DNA of 64,000 nt from NCBI RefSeq assembly GCF_022179805.1, contig NZ_BPUO01000009.1, forward strand, positions 186,001 to 250,000. Direction: 5' to 3'. Shown here piece after piece: positions 41,201 to 47,807 of this stretch. Origin of the DNA: Cupriavidus pauculus. GTDB lineage: Bacteria; Pseudomonadota; Gammaproteobacteria; Burkholderiales; Burkholderiaceae. The notes below the pieces were generated by a model that saw only the letters and a program-made list of their open reading frames with translations, did no database searches and was not told where the DNA came from. The position numbers were made by a program, and so were the translations under genes. Position 1 is the first letter of the stretch. The number at the start of each line of letters is the position of its first letter.

Positions 41201-42898
41201 CTCTATCTGGCCGACAAGGGCGAGCTCAAGAGCATCGGGCAGGTGGTCAATGTACGGGCGGGTGACCGCGCCAGCGGGGCCGGCATCGCCGTGGCAGCGG
41301 GTGTGGGCGCGCGCGGACTCGACGGGCTGGGCTTCCAGGCGTTCGCGGCGCGCTACCTCGATCCGGCCAACCAGGCCGACCCGGGCCGCCCGCTGGCCGA
41401 CCAGCCGGGCAAGGCGGTGACCACGTACGGTGGCAAGCTGACGCTGGGTGACTGGCTGCGCGCCGAGTTCGACTACAAGGGTAGCGAGGCTGACGCGCCT
41501 GCATTCCTCGCCGCCAAGCAAGGCGAACTGGACCTTGCGCGCGACCAGAAGCAGGCAAGTGGGACTGGGGCCACCAGCCGCGACCTGCAGCGCGAGTTCG
41601 GACTCGTGAGCCAGTTGCACCTCGTGAACTGGCTGACGGACCGCTTCGGCGGCGCCAATGGCCTGGGTTTGCATTTCGATGCGGCCACTGGCGATGCGCG
41701 CGCGTTCTTCGCCGCGCTGCCGCCCGAGCAGCAGCGCGCCTACCTGCGCAACGTCTACTACGCGGAACTGAAGGCATCGGGGCGTGAGTACAACGACGTG
41801 GGTGGCCCGCGCGCCGGCAGCTACCTGCGCGGCCGGGAGGCCATCGCCACGCTGCTGCCAAACGGCGCGAGCCTGGGCAATGCGACGGGCGAGGGTGCCT
41901 ACGACGGTGACCTGACCATGTTCAGCAGCGCGAAGTACTACATGGACGCGTCCAACCCGACCTTCACCACCCGTCCCCGGGCTGGCGTGAAGTACCTGAC
42001 CAAGGCGCAGTGGGTCGCGGGAGGATCGCAGGCCAATGTGCCGTACTTCGACGTGCTCGATTCCGGCATCCACACCGACTTCGGCGGCGACGTCAGCATC
42101 CTGACGCCGGGTGGCCGCACGCTGGTGGGCGTGGACGGCGGCTTCGTGCCGGGCGAGGGCTCGGGTGTGCTGACACAGGGTTCGGGCGAGATCCAGATGT
42201 ATGCGCGGGACAGCATCCTGCTGGGTCAGAGCCGGATCTTCACCACGTTCGGCGGCAACATCCTGGGCTGGTCGGCACAGGGTGACATCAACGCGGGCCG
42301 GGGTTCGAAGTCCACCGTGGTCTACACGCCGCAACGCCGTGTCTACGATGATTTTGGCCGCGTGACGCTGTCGCCCACCACGCCGAACACGGGCGCGGGT
42401 ATTGCCACTCTGAACCCGATCGCGGAGGTGCCACCGGGCGATATCGACCTGATCGCACCGTTGGGCACCATCGACGCAGGGGAGGCGGGCATCCGCGTCT
42501 CGGGCAACGTCAACCTGGCTGCCCTGCGCGTGGTGAACGCCGAGAACATCCAGGTCCAGGGCAAGGCCACTGGCATTCCGGTGGTGGCTGCCGTCAACGT
42601 TGGAGCGCTGACCAACGCTAGTGCTGCCGCCTCGCAGGCCGCAAATGCAGCGCAGGAAGCGGTGCAGCGCGAACGCTCCGCGGCCCGCCAGGCCATGCCG
42701 TCTGTGTTCACGGTGCGCGTGCTGGGCACGGGCGGGGAGCCGGCGGAAGGCGCGGTGCGCCCTCGCGAAGGTGCAAGCCTGCAGACACCGTCGTATGACC
42801 ACAAGGGTGCGGTGCAGGTGCTGGGCCAGATGAGTCTGGATTCAGCGGCGCTTGGCCAGCTGACCCCGACGGAACGCAGGAGCTTGCGACAACCTTGA
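29204..42898 (+). CDS. Giant filamentous-haemagglutinin family exoprotein (TpsA)
   Basis: 4564 residues, one of the largest genes expected in such genomes. ATG 29204 is preceded by CAGGG. An extended signal peptide ends about residue 50 (AQA). The TPS secretion domain lies at about 130-260: ILNWETFNVGRNTTVEFQQK and IVNRNGIVFTGTSQVDTRNL, matching the conserved TPS signature although NRNGI replaces the usual NPNGI. The body is a very long beta-helix with repeated Gly/Asp-rich strands. The C-terminal part (roughly 3900-4500) contains DUF3739-like features such as FGGDVSILTPGGRTLVGVDG. It is exported by a TpsB protein, probably the one at 18478, and would act as a surface adhesin or binding protein. 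No toxin domain is recognisable at the C-terminus. Confidence 0.93.
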   Translation: MQTRVYKNTLLAQEPRRNTTTARRVPTARPLARTVALLVAAGGFWGNAQANQAFSRAWMAQKNMMQDTAAATGRLPNGTPAASLTSPNVQQQRANEQLQRSIQNLGQAAQSIAAMQAAQAAARQAAALESSVPDGLAEGGLKVDTNSLTAGWLNAKNPTQKAADGRTQVTIEQTADKAILNWETFNVGRNTTVEFQQKQDWAVLNRVNDPQARPSKIQGQIKADGTVMIVNRNGIVFTGTSQVDTRNLVAAAAGMTNAQFDKGLFSEARGTGYVPTFANDLAVSATAVTHGATTGDVVVEAGARIATRKPESVTQGGGYVLLVGRETHNRGTIVTPGGQTALAAGDSFVIRRGLGTDGNPNSSTRGNEIDVLRLADSAAGRVTNSGLIQATTGDITLKGHTVEQSGVLVSSTSVNTRGTIHLRAEGDDKSRVTLAPGSASAILLDDSGGTALDVQRDALLRDSGTASESGYNRRDQSLVQVISAGDVLFDGDSLTLATGGQISVNAVRRALLADRAILDVAGAVGVNVAMEANNVQINTQGNEQRDSPGNRDSGKLNNTTMWVDRRYLVRVPAGTNGYTTDRWYTGGGLLEVSGYLNTSGHGIGEWAALGGTVTFDGGQLVTQAGSSVNVSGGSLNVQTGMIRQSWLRGEDGRLYSLDNAPADVLYSGLYRGYETQHQRWGKTSVEQFNSPLIAPDRRLENGYTVGRDAGRVVVGTGSAVLEGAIESAVYQGPRQSQARDATLDGYRQSQIAAPLAGELVIGSIRPIYDTASGMLRDSPTAVVKQVEIGTAERIAQGLGLDGAMSEASAGHIALDAGWFNAQGLGRLKVYAQDGIEVHAPVTVANGGGIALHAGKVDVDADLSARGGQIVLGNMVDRLAGTSTTDWLGTPISTTPAAMAGVNVGPGVTLDTRGLWTNLRTDAGDIAGLPYINGGEIRISSTGDIVLDTGSVLDVSSGAALKANGKLDGGRGGNISLLSNQLDTTGKNAGTLRMDGELRGYGVRGGGKLTIDAGTGVVVGNSPLAENGVLKAGESAAVQMMLTQDLTMPVGTVLPTDYTYTTDRVQAGAIARGSLLATVDKPVTLAGNWQVPAGEGGGAYTVYDSFGNFYQTGMTVPAGAKLTRTVGNMVAGYVVPVGVFADGMPVAPFDTTIKAGTPFTQAVTLHAGDRLAPGTALAADVKIKPLLVLDGKVFQTGFGQYEVIGQQGVAVAPGAIIDVNMPVLRHDTVHAHAAPTGTAPADAMQQWLPPVWEEDPEDGVLTQRRGADLVLTGGSVYGKAPVTMGAGSVVSVDPGHKITMQGNGQITIDGTLNAWGGKISVLETALGLGPADTPSGHADSRSIWIGNHAVLDAAGRAATARDNAGRVYGHAADGGTIEIGAPYVAGARQVDAADAFIVVRPGARLDASGASATIDVRGQGGVALPGNGGVIALSSMRGLFVDGALRAGSAGPGAAGGTLALALETPAYIGVANNTLQGVGVEDAVRVPREMILAQVQGASLLSDDLAPGANRANGETLAFGYARVGVDRIQAGGFGNLALLANGLISFEGDVDLKMDQSLRLVASSIGLAAQADRATQVTLAAPYVQLAGSTRRAVDNSIMPNPVVGSRNLVNSGGGALGVPLVADDAGLTVDAGFLDIAGQMLMGTRGDIVMNSGTPLKVVRDAFGSVNLRSAADIRLSGAAELYSSGNLTLAASQIYPATLDSGKIVVGLETYVDQWGNMKTRMVPTRVLNIERTGEAGVGDPALPYSVFGTIQLAGPTVNQRGVVRAPMGSVTIGSSQNGQETGIVNLQPGSVTSVSAKGLTMPFGGSLDGLSYLYDGADVAFDKAGTGPAVTLAGHVIDVQAGAVLDMSGGGDLKGAAFLSGRGGSTDARMNPLIQVDPQGGFTLPGLATNPVYAIVPGAQAGYAPIVAEKGAGDPGIGRQITIGAGVPGLPAGTYTLLPSTYALLPGAFRVELNGAQATATAMRQDALAMRNGSYATSAQLSTVGTSIRDALPTQAIVTSADVLRRYSQYNETSYTDYAMAAAQRNGMPRTMIERDAKTLKLDFLSGASNGRIGEAEALHFAGRALYDTPEGGWGGSALVTGAGNYEILAAGGTPGALSATLYPVALHADDLNAIGATRLGIGGLPKVGGVGSSGPRGNVATFDQSGSNIVLREGAMLKAPEVYLVTGNPNGGITIEQGAGINTLGLGKAAWDSTNGFVFEPGQRSVVALSNGWLDMLAPAAGSSNSGGGFIDIGACAPGAACQTNAQLYSEGTIAAATDKSFELRDAVRYGTRNLSLSVGSINVGTEAALAAAAAREALTPGLRLSQDVLNRLINGDTSTGAPALENLILTARDAVNFHDSITLSTLDPVTGKSVLDRLVLTTPAIYGAGNANADARIQTDVLVWNGATTPAGQVAAGGAGTGSGKLTIEAREIEFGFAPSVRVDTVHDMDRLALGFSDVNLKASERITANRKGTLAVYQSRGAWDDAAGKFTYSGGNLHIETPLLTGHAGSVNTLRAGGDISVVAPAGATAPVLTNAARVAALGAEIALEGRNVSLDTAVALPSGKLTVSAQGDIALGDSADLDLAGRKLDFFDTSKYSWGGDVVLDSRAGNIRQAAGSHVDLSAVENRAGKFTAIALGTGAGVIDLQGSFAGGSTGHYDAGGTYVPYAAGGADIRGQQVADFAGLNQRLNAGKVSGSRNFQLKQGDLAIGDELQAREISVSVDGGRLVVNGTVDASGEQVGSIRLAARDGVTIGSQALLDAHSRVLRVDSYGKIIEAPNRAMIEIQSGNGTLVLADGARMDVRAGTDGTAQALGTVELSARRLGGARGTDVDIDASGTVRIDGARSIYVNAFQRYDNAPLIANGTVDGRDYQSITQGYLKDLHDDSVVFMGNALANGDLMNRKLAGLRGYTDAFHLRPGVEIVSATPDGDLHVDGDIDLSGFRYASVNPHSQLTGVYGAGEAGALVLRAGGNLKVYGSLTDGFDTSVLQPTVDDKGWILVKGRVPWGGDVIIPTDGLVTLAEGTFFYSGRALNYALSMQAMSLRAGTELATRATLTADLVLPAGTVLGGAVRDAGGNVIYAAGAVLSQAVTLSSGMQLDAGNRLPAAAKVGPMVWPAGVPLPFPDGAIVDVGTASAPVNGVQLAGSLTLRKGAMVPAETVVRLPGDAESVQMRPADADGNQGRNLALAPMLVPGSQSWSIRLVGGADLDAADTRALLAHSATGHVLLADTHYGLVPDTVLKPGTGLPGQYIWGPDAEIFGYVPGEPITDLASWGGEEALMGLNDWGLGVLVVKTAEGTPPEYEDRPTPGRQQLFSVLRTGTGDLDVLAAGDFTMSSPFGVYTAGTQSIGVDAAYNQSRSIGKDGNILGAKGAFLEPYVNGGTQSLYQAWYPEHGGNVLVRAQGTVRGDTIGQSSGTVRTDDVLGIMRPHIDTSAVGGWLWRQGTGSAAQPGEGVPTAWWVNFGTYVPAAMGGAGARHDGTPFLVGFTGIGTLGGGNLVLEAGADAGMMESRMGQAAHVLSRSQGLNLAVASTGRVSADGSTLTLTGGGDLDIRIGGGLNPVAEVRATPNPGSGVDGSILRYDNMQVPLNSTFTNLRGALRLAAGSVGGVELRYDLSDRMETRAYQPNVSTSAIAAGGPVLVPGDATVSIDARGDIAVGGVADPGRVPQYHNGTPFTLNGTAQDGEGWSWFSLWTPATAVNLLAAGGNLTPSMAWMDNRGGQNHSATDGRFVMPAILRAAAPNGSLFYGGSSQGKRDGDGKPVQSPYGLMLAPSPVGPQFTTTGSGALELLAGDSIYAGGYAVTQSGADGAALPTPFNPGFAGVVGQVWYGPWVVGNVSQQGLAPSVMFGTGLGSEQQYPLFSLASPSASGQAHVGQPPARFYANMGDIVGLRTGGIITRGNPNGASGPQATWYEGGGPVAIRAGRDIVNAGTELGTTETVPGAALGWFGQYYSSNPNAPLRPTRIDTSSLRGNLIVHNSADDISVISAGRDILGGTFYVAGPGLMEVTAGRDLYLADKGELKSIGQVVNVRAGDRASGAGIAVAAGVGARGLDGLGFQAFAARYLDPANQADPGRPLADQPGKAVTTYGGKLTLGDWLRAEFDYKGSEADAPAFLAAKQGELDLARDQKQASGTGATSRDLQREFGLVSQLHLVNWLTDRFGGANGLGLHFDAATGDARAFFAALPPEQQRAYLRNVYYAELKASGREYNDVGGPRAGSYLRGREAIATLLPNGASLGNATGEGAYDGDLTMFSSAKYYMDASNPTFTTRPRAGVKYLTKAQWVAGGSQANVPYFDVLDSGIHTDFGGDVSILTPGGRTLVGVDGGFVPGEGSGVLTQGSGEIQMYARDSILLGQSRIFTTFGGNILGWSAQGDINAGRGSKSTVVYTPQRRVYDDFGRVTLSPTTPNTGAGIATLNPIAEVPPGDIDLIAPLGTIDAGEAGIRVSGNVNLAALRVVNAENIQVQGKATGIPVVAAVNVGALTNASAAASQAANAAQEAVQRERSAARQAMPSVFTVRVLGTGGEPAEGAVRPREGASLQTPSYDHKGAVQVLGQMSLDSAALGQLTPTERRSLRQP

Positions 42899-43366
42899 GT
42901 AAAACGAGCACCTGCCGCCTTGTCCGATGCAATGGTCTTCAAATGGATTGCATCCTCTGGGCGGGAGGTGCACCACGCTGTGGATGTGTCCAGGACAGCG
43001 TGAATCGGAAAGATTTGACTTTCAAGTGTGAAAGCGAGGGTGTTCAAAGCCCTGGTGTTGGGCACCTGCGCCGCTCGGCTTATCAGTTGCGAATGAGAAT
43101 CTGGGCCGTAGGACGGCCATCTTGTTAGTTAAAAACATGGTGTTAGCTGCACAGCTAACGTAGCCCAGACGTAACCACCATTGTCACATTTAGAGCGTTC
43201 TCTCTAATACGTTCTTGACCATACCCGCAACGGGGAAATTTGTGACGTCGTCCTCTCACCACAGCACTTATCTGTAGCGCTTACGTAACTTTCTTGTCTG
43301 AACTACCATCTGGTCCGCAGCACTTTGTACCTAAAAAAATACATTTAGCCTGAACGGGGTAGTTCA
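42899..43366. other. Intergenic region with autotransporter promoter
   Basis: No gene. The composition becomes AT-rich toward 43366, and a perfect palindrome lies at 43142-43159. This region must carry the promoter of the autotransporter gene. Confidence 0.55.
43142..43159. promoter_or_regulatory. 18-bp palindrome, possible operator
   Basis: GTTAGCTGCACAGCTAAC has two perfectly complementary 8-bp arms around CA. It lies 208 bases before the autotransporter start. With a 2-base centre it is a better protein-binding dyad than a hairpin; the binding protein is unknown. Confidence 0.45.
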
Positions 43367-46258
43367 ATGAGAACCCATTTTTGTCGTGGAATTCGGCAGG
43401 CGCTCCCGCGCGCGCCGAAAGCGTCCTCCATCACCGTCGCCGTCGCACTGCTGTTTCCGCTGGGCGCGTCGGCCGGCGAGTATTTCGTCTCCAGTCTGAC
43501 CGAACTGCAAAATGCCATCACCGCCGCCAATGCGGATCCGGATAGCAGTGCCGTCATCCGCCTGAGTGCGGACGTCACACTCCCCGCTGGCATATGGGGA
43601 ACGGCGACGCCCACGAAGCCCATCATGATCGATACGAACGGCTTTGTGCTGACCAAAACTGATTCGCTTGGGAACTTCAACACGTCGGCAACGCAACCGT
43701 TCACGTTCGTTGGGACGTTTGCCGGCACTTCGGGTGCGACCCCGACAAATGCCATGCTGCTCACCGGCGGTGGGCTGGCGATCAACAATGGCACCGTGAC
43801 CGGTGGCAATACGACCACGACTGGCGGGGCTGGAGCCACTGGCATCTCGGTGCTGACTAACACGGATCTCGTCAACAACGGCTCAGTGAAGGGGGGTAGT
43901 GCGACTGGCACTGCCGTGGCGAACGGCGGCGCTGGCGTGGCGTTATCGGTGGGTGCCACCCTTGTCAACTCGGCCACCGGTCTCATTGCGGGTGGCGACA
44001 GCTTCGGCAGTACAGGAGGCGCGGGTGTTACGGTCACAAACACCCTCAACGGCAGCCTGATCAACCAGGGGACTATTCGCGGCGGCGTCGCTCTGGATGG
44101 GAGCGCGCGCGGGGGGCGCGCCGTCACTGCCTCAGGCGGTGGTTCCATGACGATAGAGAATTCAGGGCTGCTCGAAGCCGGCGTCGGTAACTCTGCCATC
44201 GGGGTCATTCAGGCCACTGGTAACCTTACCGTGATCAACGCTGGCACCATCCGCGCCGGGACCGGCTATGCCAATGCAATCGAGTTCGCCTCGGGGGCCG
44301 GCCGCTCCATACTCGAGTTGCAGGCCGGTTCGAACATCGTCGGCAACGTCGTCGCCGGTACGGGCAGCAACGACACGTTGCGCCTGGGCGGCGGCACCGA
44401 CAGCGTATTCGATGTCTCCACCATTGGCGACGCGGCCCAATACCGCTACTTCGACAACTTCGTGAAGACCGGCACCAGCACCTGGGCGCTGATCGGCACC
44501 GGCACGGTCACCGCGCCGTGGACGGTTGACCAGGGCACGCTGCAGATCGGCAATGGGGGCACCAGCGGCAGCCTGGCCGGCAACGTGACCGTGAACACGG
44601 GTGCCACGCTGGCATTCAACCGCTCTGACGCCTATACGTACAGCGGTGTCGTGTCCGGCGCCGGCGGGCTGGCGCAGAGCGGCGCGGGCGCCACGACGTT
44701 AACCGCGGGCAATACGTACACGGGCTCGACCACCGTCAACCTCGGCACGCTGGCCATCGATGGCTCGATCACCAGCCCGGTGGCGGTCAATGCGGCAGGT
44801 ACGCTGTCCGGCTCTGGCACGATCTTTGGCAACGTCACCAACACCGGCACCGTGACGCCGGGCGGCGGTTCTGGCGTGCTGACGATTGCGGGCAACTACA
44901 TCGGCAATGGCGGTACGGTGCGGGTGAACACGGCACTCGGCGGTGATAGCTCGGCCACGGGACGCCTATTGGTGAGCGGCGACACGTCGGGCACTAGCCA
45001 GCTCCGGGTGGTCAACGTTGGCGGCACCGGGGCACTCACCTCGGAAGGTATCAAGGTCATCGACGTGCAGGGCGCGTCGAACGGCACCTTCACGCTGGCC
45101 GGCGACTATACGTTCCAGGGTCAGCAGGCAGTGGTCGGTGGTGCATATGCGTACCGCCTGTACAAGAACGGCGCGTCTACGCCGACGGACGGTGACTGGT
45201 ATCTGCGTTCGACGCTGCTCGACCCCGCTTCGGTCGGCACGGCAGCCGCGGCGGCTTCCGGACCGCTGCTGGCCCCGACGGTCCCCCTGTATGAAGCCTA
45301 TTCCAGTGTGCTGCAACGCTTCAACGAACTGGGCACGCTGCAGCAGCGCGTGGGCAACCGTTCGTGGTCGCCCAACGCCTCGGTGCAGGCCGAGCAGGAA
45401 GCCGGCAAGCCGATCATCGGCCGTGGTGCCTGGGCGCGCGTGGAAGGGTCGAACACCCATATCGATCCGTCCACCAGCACGACCAGCGCCAGCTACAACG
45501 TGCGCATGTGGAAGTTCGAAGGCGGTGTCGATGCGCCGGTCGTCCAGAACCAGTCTGGCACGCTCGTGGTGGGGCCGACCTTCCACTACGGCATTGCCAA
45601 CTCCAACGTCTCGTCGATGTTCGGCAACGGCTCGGTCGACGCTACCGGCTACGGCTTTGGTGGTACGGCTACGTGGTACGGCAACAATGGCTCGTATGTC
45701 GATGCCCGCGCGACGCTGACCTGGTACGACACCGATATCCGTTCGTCGACGCTGGCCACCAAGCTGGCCAACGGCAATCGGGGCAGCGGCGTGGCCACCA
45801 GCGTGGAAGCCGGCCACCAGCTCGCGCTGGGCGGCAACTGGTCGATCACGCCGCAGGCCCAACTGGCCTGGTCGCAGGTGCGCTTCGATGCGTTCACCGA
45901 CCAGTACGGCACTAACGTGTCGCGCGACAACGGCAACAGCCTGATTTCGCGCCTGGGGGTGTCGCTGGACCATGAGACCAGGTGGACGGCGGCCAACGGC
46001 AAGACGCAGCGCTCGCACATCTACGGCATCACGAACCTGTACTACGACTTCCTGCACGGCACGTCAGCACGTGTGGCCGACATCAGCGTGGTCAGCAAGG
46101 AACAGGCGCTGTGGGCTGGCCTCGGTATCGGTGCATCGCTGAACTGGAACGATGACCGGTACACGGTCTACGGAGAACTGCTGGCGCGCACGAGCTTGCA
46201 GAACTTCGGCGACAGCAACGCGATTGGCGCGAAGTTTGGCTTCCGCTATCGCTGGTAA
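43367..46258 (+). CDS. Type V autotransporter with C-terminal beta-barrel
   Basis: 963 residues. Long signal peptide (about 1-36, cleaved near ASAGE). The passenger (about 37-640) is a predicted beta-helix with Gly/Asn/Thr-rich rungs and PATR-type autotransporter repeats (WTVDQGTLQIGNGG; TGSTTVNLGTLAIDGSI). The C-terminal translocator (about 690-963) has WARVEGSNTHID-like and SWSPNASVQ segments and ends KFGFRYRW, a typical autotransporter C-terminus with a final aromatic residue. It delivers itself to the cell surface, probably as an adhesin. It follows the TpsA gene but has its own intergenic region of 468 bases. Confidence 0.92.
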   Translation: MRTHFCRGIRQALPRAPKASSITVAVALLFPLGASAGEYFVSSLTELQNAITAANADPDSSAVIRLSADVTLPAGIWGTATPTKPIMIDTNGFVLTKTDSLGNFNTSATQPFTFVGTFAGTSGATPTNAMLLTGGGLAINNGTVTGGNTTTTGGAGATGISVLTNTDLVNNGSVKGGSATGTAVANGGAGVALSVGATLVNSATGLIAGGDSFGSTGGAGVTVTNTLNGSLINQGTIRGGVALDGSARGGRAVTASGGGSMTIENSGLLEAGVGNSAIGVIQATGNLTVINAGTIRAGTGYANAIEFASGAGRSILELQAGSNIVGNVVAGTGSNDTLRLGGGTDSVFDVSTIGDAAQYRYFDNFVKTGTSTWALIGTGTVTAPWTVDQGTLQIGNGGTSGSLAGNVTVNTGATLAFNRSDAYTYSGVVSGAGGLAQSGAGATTLTAGNTYTGSTTVNLGTLAIDGSITSPVAVNAAGTLSGSGTIFGNVTNTGTVTPGGGSGVLTIAGNYIGNGGTVRVNTALGGDSSATGRLLVSGDTSGTSQLRVVNVGGTGALTSEGIKVIDVQGASNGTFTLAGDYTFQGQQAVVGGAYAYRLYKNGASTPTDGDWYLRSTLLDPASVGTAAAAASGPLLAPTVPLYEAYSSVLQRFNELGTLQQRVGNRSWSPNASVQAEQEAGKPIIGRGAWARVEGSNTHIDPSTSTTSASYNVRMWKFEGGVDAPVVQNQSGTLVVGPTFHYGIANSNVSSMFGNGSVDATGYGFGGTATWYGNNGSYVDARATLTWYDTDIRSSTLATKLANGNRGSGVATSVEAGHQLALGGNWSITPQAQLAWSQVRFDAFTDQYGTNVSRDNGNSLISRLGVSLDHETRWTAANGKTQRSHIYGITNLYYDFLHGTSARVADISVVSKEQALWAGLGIGASLNWNDDRYTVYGELLARTSLQNFGDSNAIGAKFGFRYRW

Positions 46259-46268
46259 GGCCTCAATA

Positions 46269-46298
46269 CGGTCCCCGCGCTGCAGTGGCGCGGGACCG
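46269..46298 (+). terminator. Hairpin terminator after the autotransporter
   Basis: CGGTCCCCGCGC and GCGCGGGACCG pair with a single bulged C around TGCAGTG, 10 bases after the stop. The stem is strong, but no clear T-run follows, so it may act from both sides with other factors. Confidence 0.55.
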
Positions 46299-46306
46299 TG
46301 CATCAT

Positions 46307-46681
46307 CTGATTTGGGAAGAGCACCTCATGAGTTGGCCGATTGGGTCCTCCGAGGTAGCCGTCAAAGCAATCGACGAAGTCGGCTTGCATGCGGCACACC
46401 TCAGAGCGGTGCAGGACATCGAAGATGTCTGTTGAGTGTTGCCGATCCATTGCGGCGCCCAGCTTGGCGCGCGCAAGCTCATTGCCAATGCTCTGCAGCG
46501 CTTCCTCGCGCGGCATCGTGTGGTCAATGAACACGAAATCGATATCGACAGACCGACGTGGCAAGTCTTGTAGAAGCAGGGCTGATGGCAGTCCCCCCTT
46601 CATCGCGAACTTGTTGGTATCGAAGACGGCCGGAGCGATATCTATGAGCAGGCGGACGTTGTCGAGGTAGCTATCGTTCAA
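46307..46681 (-). pseudogene. abiEii: AbiEii-type toxin relic with internal deletion and lost C-terminus
   Basis: The start at 46681 overlaps the AbiEi stop by four bases, the normal abiEi-abiEii arrangement. The first 60 residues match AbiEii nucleotidyltransferases: FAMKGGLPSALLLQDLPRRS and VDIDFVFIDHTMPREEAL. After about residue 72 the sequence jumps to LGAAMDRQHSTDIFDVL, which in intact proteins (about 250-300 residues) lies roughly 100 residues further on; NRPTHEVLFPNQ then ends the similarity at about residue 125. The frame continues into the autotransporter 3' end. The deletion removes most of the catalytic core, so the toxin should be inactive. Confidence 0.68.
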
Positions 46682-47406
46682 GGCTTTAGTGTGATACGCA
46701 CATCATTCATCTTGTTGGACCACCGCTTCCCCTGACTACGCTGATCGACGTACTGTTGGAGGTCTTTGCCCCAGTCAAATCCACTATCCTCCCCCAGCGT
46801 TCTCGCCAGCTTGAGCACTTTGATGCGTGTGCAGTGCTGCATGAACATGTGGAGGACGGGCGCACGGAGGCTGCGCATGGTGACGACGATGTTCTGGACC
46901 TCTTCGAGCGTTTGACCCTTGCCCACGTCGCTCACGAGCTCGAGAAATGCCCGTTCTGGAGCCGACACCAGTACTGAGGGATTTCCGTTTGGGATGGGTT
47001 TGAGGCCTTCACCATATTGGAACGATTCGTCGAAAAGATCGGTCGTCTGATAGGAGTACAGGAGATGCTGGTCGACCCAATCAGGAAACCTGTAGGGGGC
47101 CTCTCCCCACAGGACGACTTTCTGGCGAAAGGCGACGTTATGGCGAACCCCTTGCCAGTCCAGCGCAGTCTTTCCGCCAACGTGCAGGCCCGTTATCCTC
47201 CGGCTCAAGAACGCCAGGATCCCGTCCTGAGTTGGCTGGTCGCCCCGTAGCAGATAAGCGCCTCTCCCCAGCCGTTCGAGCCAGGCGGCGCTGACGAGAT
47301 GACTGAGGGAACGTTCCGACACTCCCATCTCGCGGAGCATCTCTGTGTCCATCGGCTGGCCGCGTGGCGCTTGAGCCATCAAATTGTGAAGTGGCTGATT
47401 ACGCAT
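46678..47406 (-). CDS. abiEi: AbiEi-type antitoxin of a type IV toxin-antitoxin system
   Basis: About 242 residues from ATG 47406 (MRNQPLHNLMAQAPRGQPMD); an in-frame start at 47505 would read through the operator. The N-terminal winged helix-turn-helix is visible (TEMLREMGVSERSLSHLVSA, WLERLGRGAYLLRGD), followed by the AbiEi core (GLHVGGKTALDWQGVRHNV, VLVSAPERAFLELVSD). AbiEi antitoxins repress their own promoter through inverted repeats; one is present upstream at 47417-47476. The toxin gene that follows is damaged, so this antitoxin may now be an orphan repressor. Confidence 0.87.
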   Translation of the reverse strand: MRNQPLHNLMAQAPRGQPMDTEMLREMGVSERSLSHLVSAAWLERLGRGAYLLRGDQPTQDGILAFLSRRITGLHVGGKTALDWQGVRHNVAFRQKVVLWGEAPYRFPDWVDQHLLYSYQTTDLFDESFQYGEGLKPIPNGNPSVLVSAPERAFLELVSDVGKGQTLEEVQNIVVTMRSLRAPVLHMFMQHCTRIKVLKLARTLGEDSGFDWGKDLQQYVDQRSQGKRWSNKMNDVRITLKP

Positions 47407-47416
47407 TTTAGCTTTT

Positions 47417-47476
47417 CGCGTTATTTTTTTGTAAAAACCCTCTATGGAAAGAATGTTACTGTAAAAAAATAACGCG
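47417..47476. promoter_or_regulatory. 14-bp inverted repeat upstream of AbiEi, likely autoregulatory operator
   Basis: CGCGTTATTTTTTT (47417-47430) and AAAAAAATAACGCG (47463-47476) are perfect complements separated by 32 bases, beginning 10 bases upstream of the antitoxin ATG. The two sites face each other across the expected promoter, as known for AbiEi repression. Confidence 0.7.
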
Positions 47477-47697
47477 GCCCTAGCCCGGTTCCTGGCCCGG
47501 TGCACTGAGACGTCCTACTCCGGCACTTCTACGCGTCACGCGCCTGAACAGGGCCGCGCTCCCACCGCGTGCACTGGCCGGGTGGATCGAAGCGGGTTCG
47601 CATCATCGGTCGCCCGATCACCCCCACGGCTCCCTGGTGGGCGCGCTGCCTACTGCGCGACTTCCCGATGCGGCTCGGCGGATCGTTTGAGCTCAGC

Positions 47698-47805
47698 TTA
47701 TAGCCGTCCAAATACCTTCTCCAGCTGATCGGTTCGCTGACGGTCGTCATCGTGCAGATAGCGGGAGATCGTCGTAATGGACGCATGGCGAAGGTTGTCA
47801 CGCAC
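47698..47805 (-). pseudogene. Duplicated 3' end of tyrosine integrase
   Basis: The minus strand reads VRDNLRHASITTISRYLHDD and then DRQRTDQLEKVFGRL-stop, matching the C-terminus of the intact integrase that ends at 48989 (VRDNLRHASITTTSRYLHDD ... VFGKR). The active-site Tyr is included. Upstream of the Val the similarity stops abruptly. Confidence 0.85.
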
Positions 47806-47807
47806 GG
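47711..47807. repeat. 97-bp direct repeat, copy 1
   Basis: Matches 49002-49098 with 91 of 97 identical bases by direct comparison. It lies on the AbiE side of the Xre-RES pair and corresponds to the integrase 3' end. Confidence 0.9.

Noticed and set aside
40412..42802. Minus-strand frame of 796 codons opposite the TpsA C-terminus
   Set aside because: Antisense frame of a GC-rich gene with no recognisable domain.
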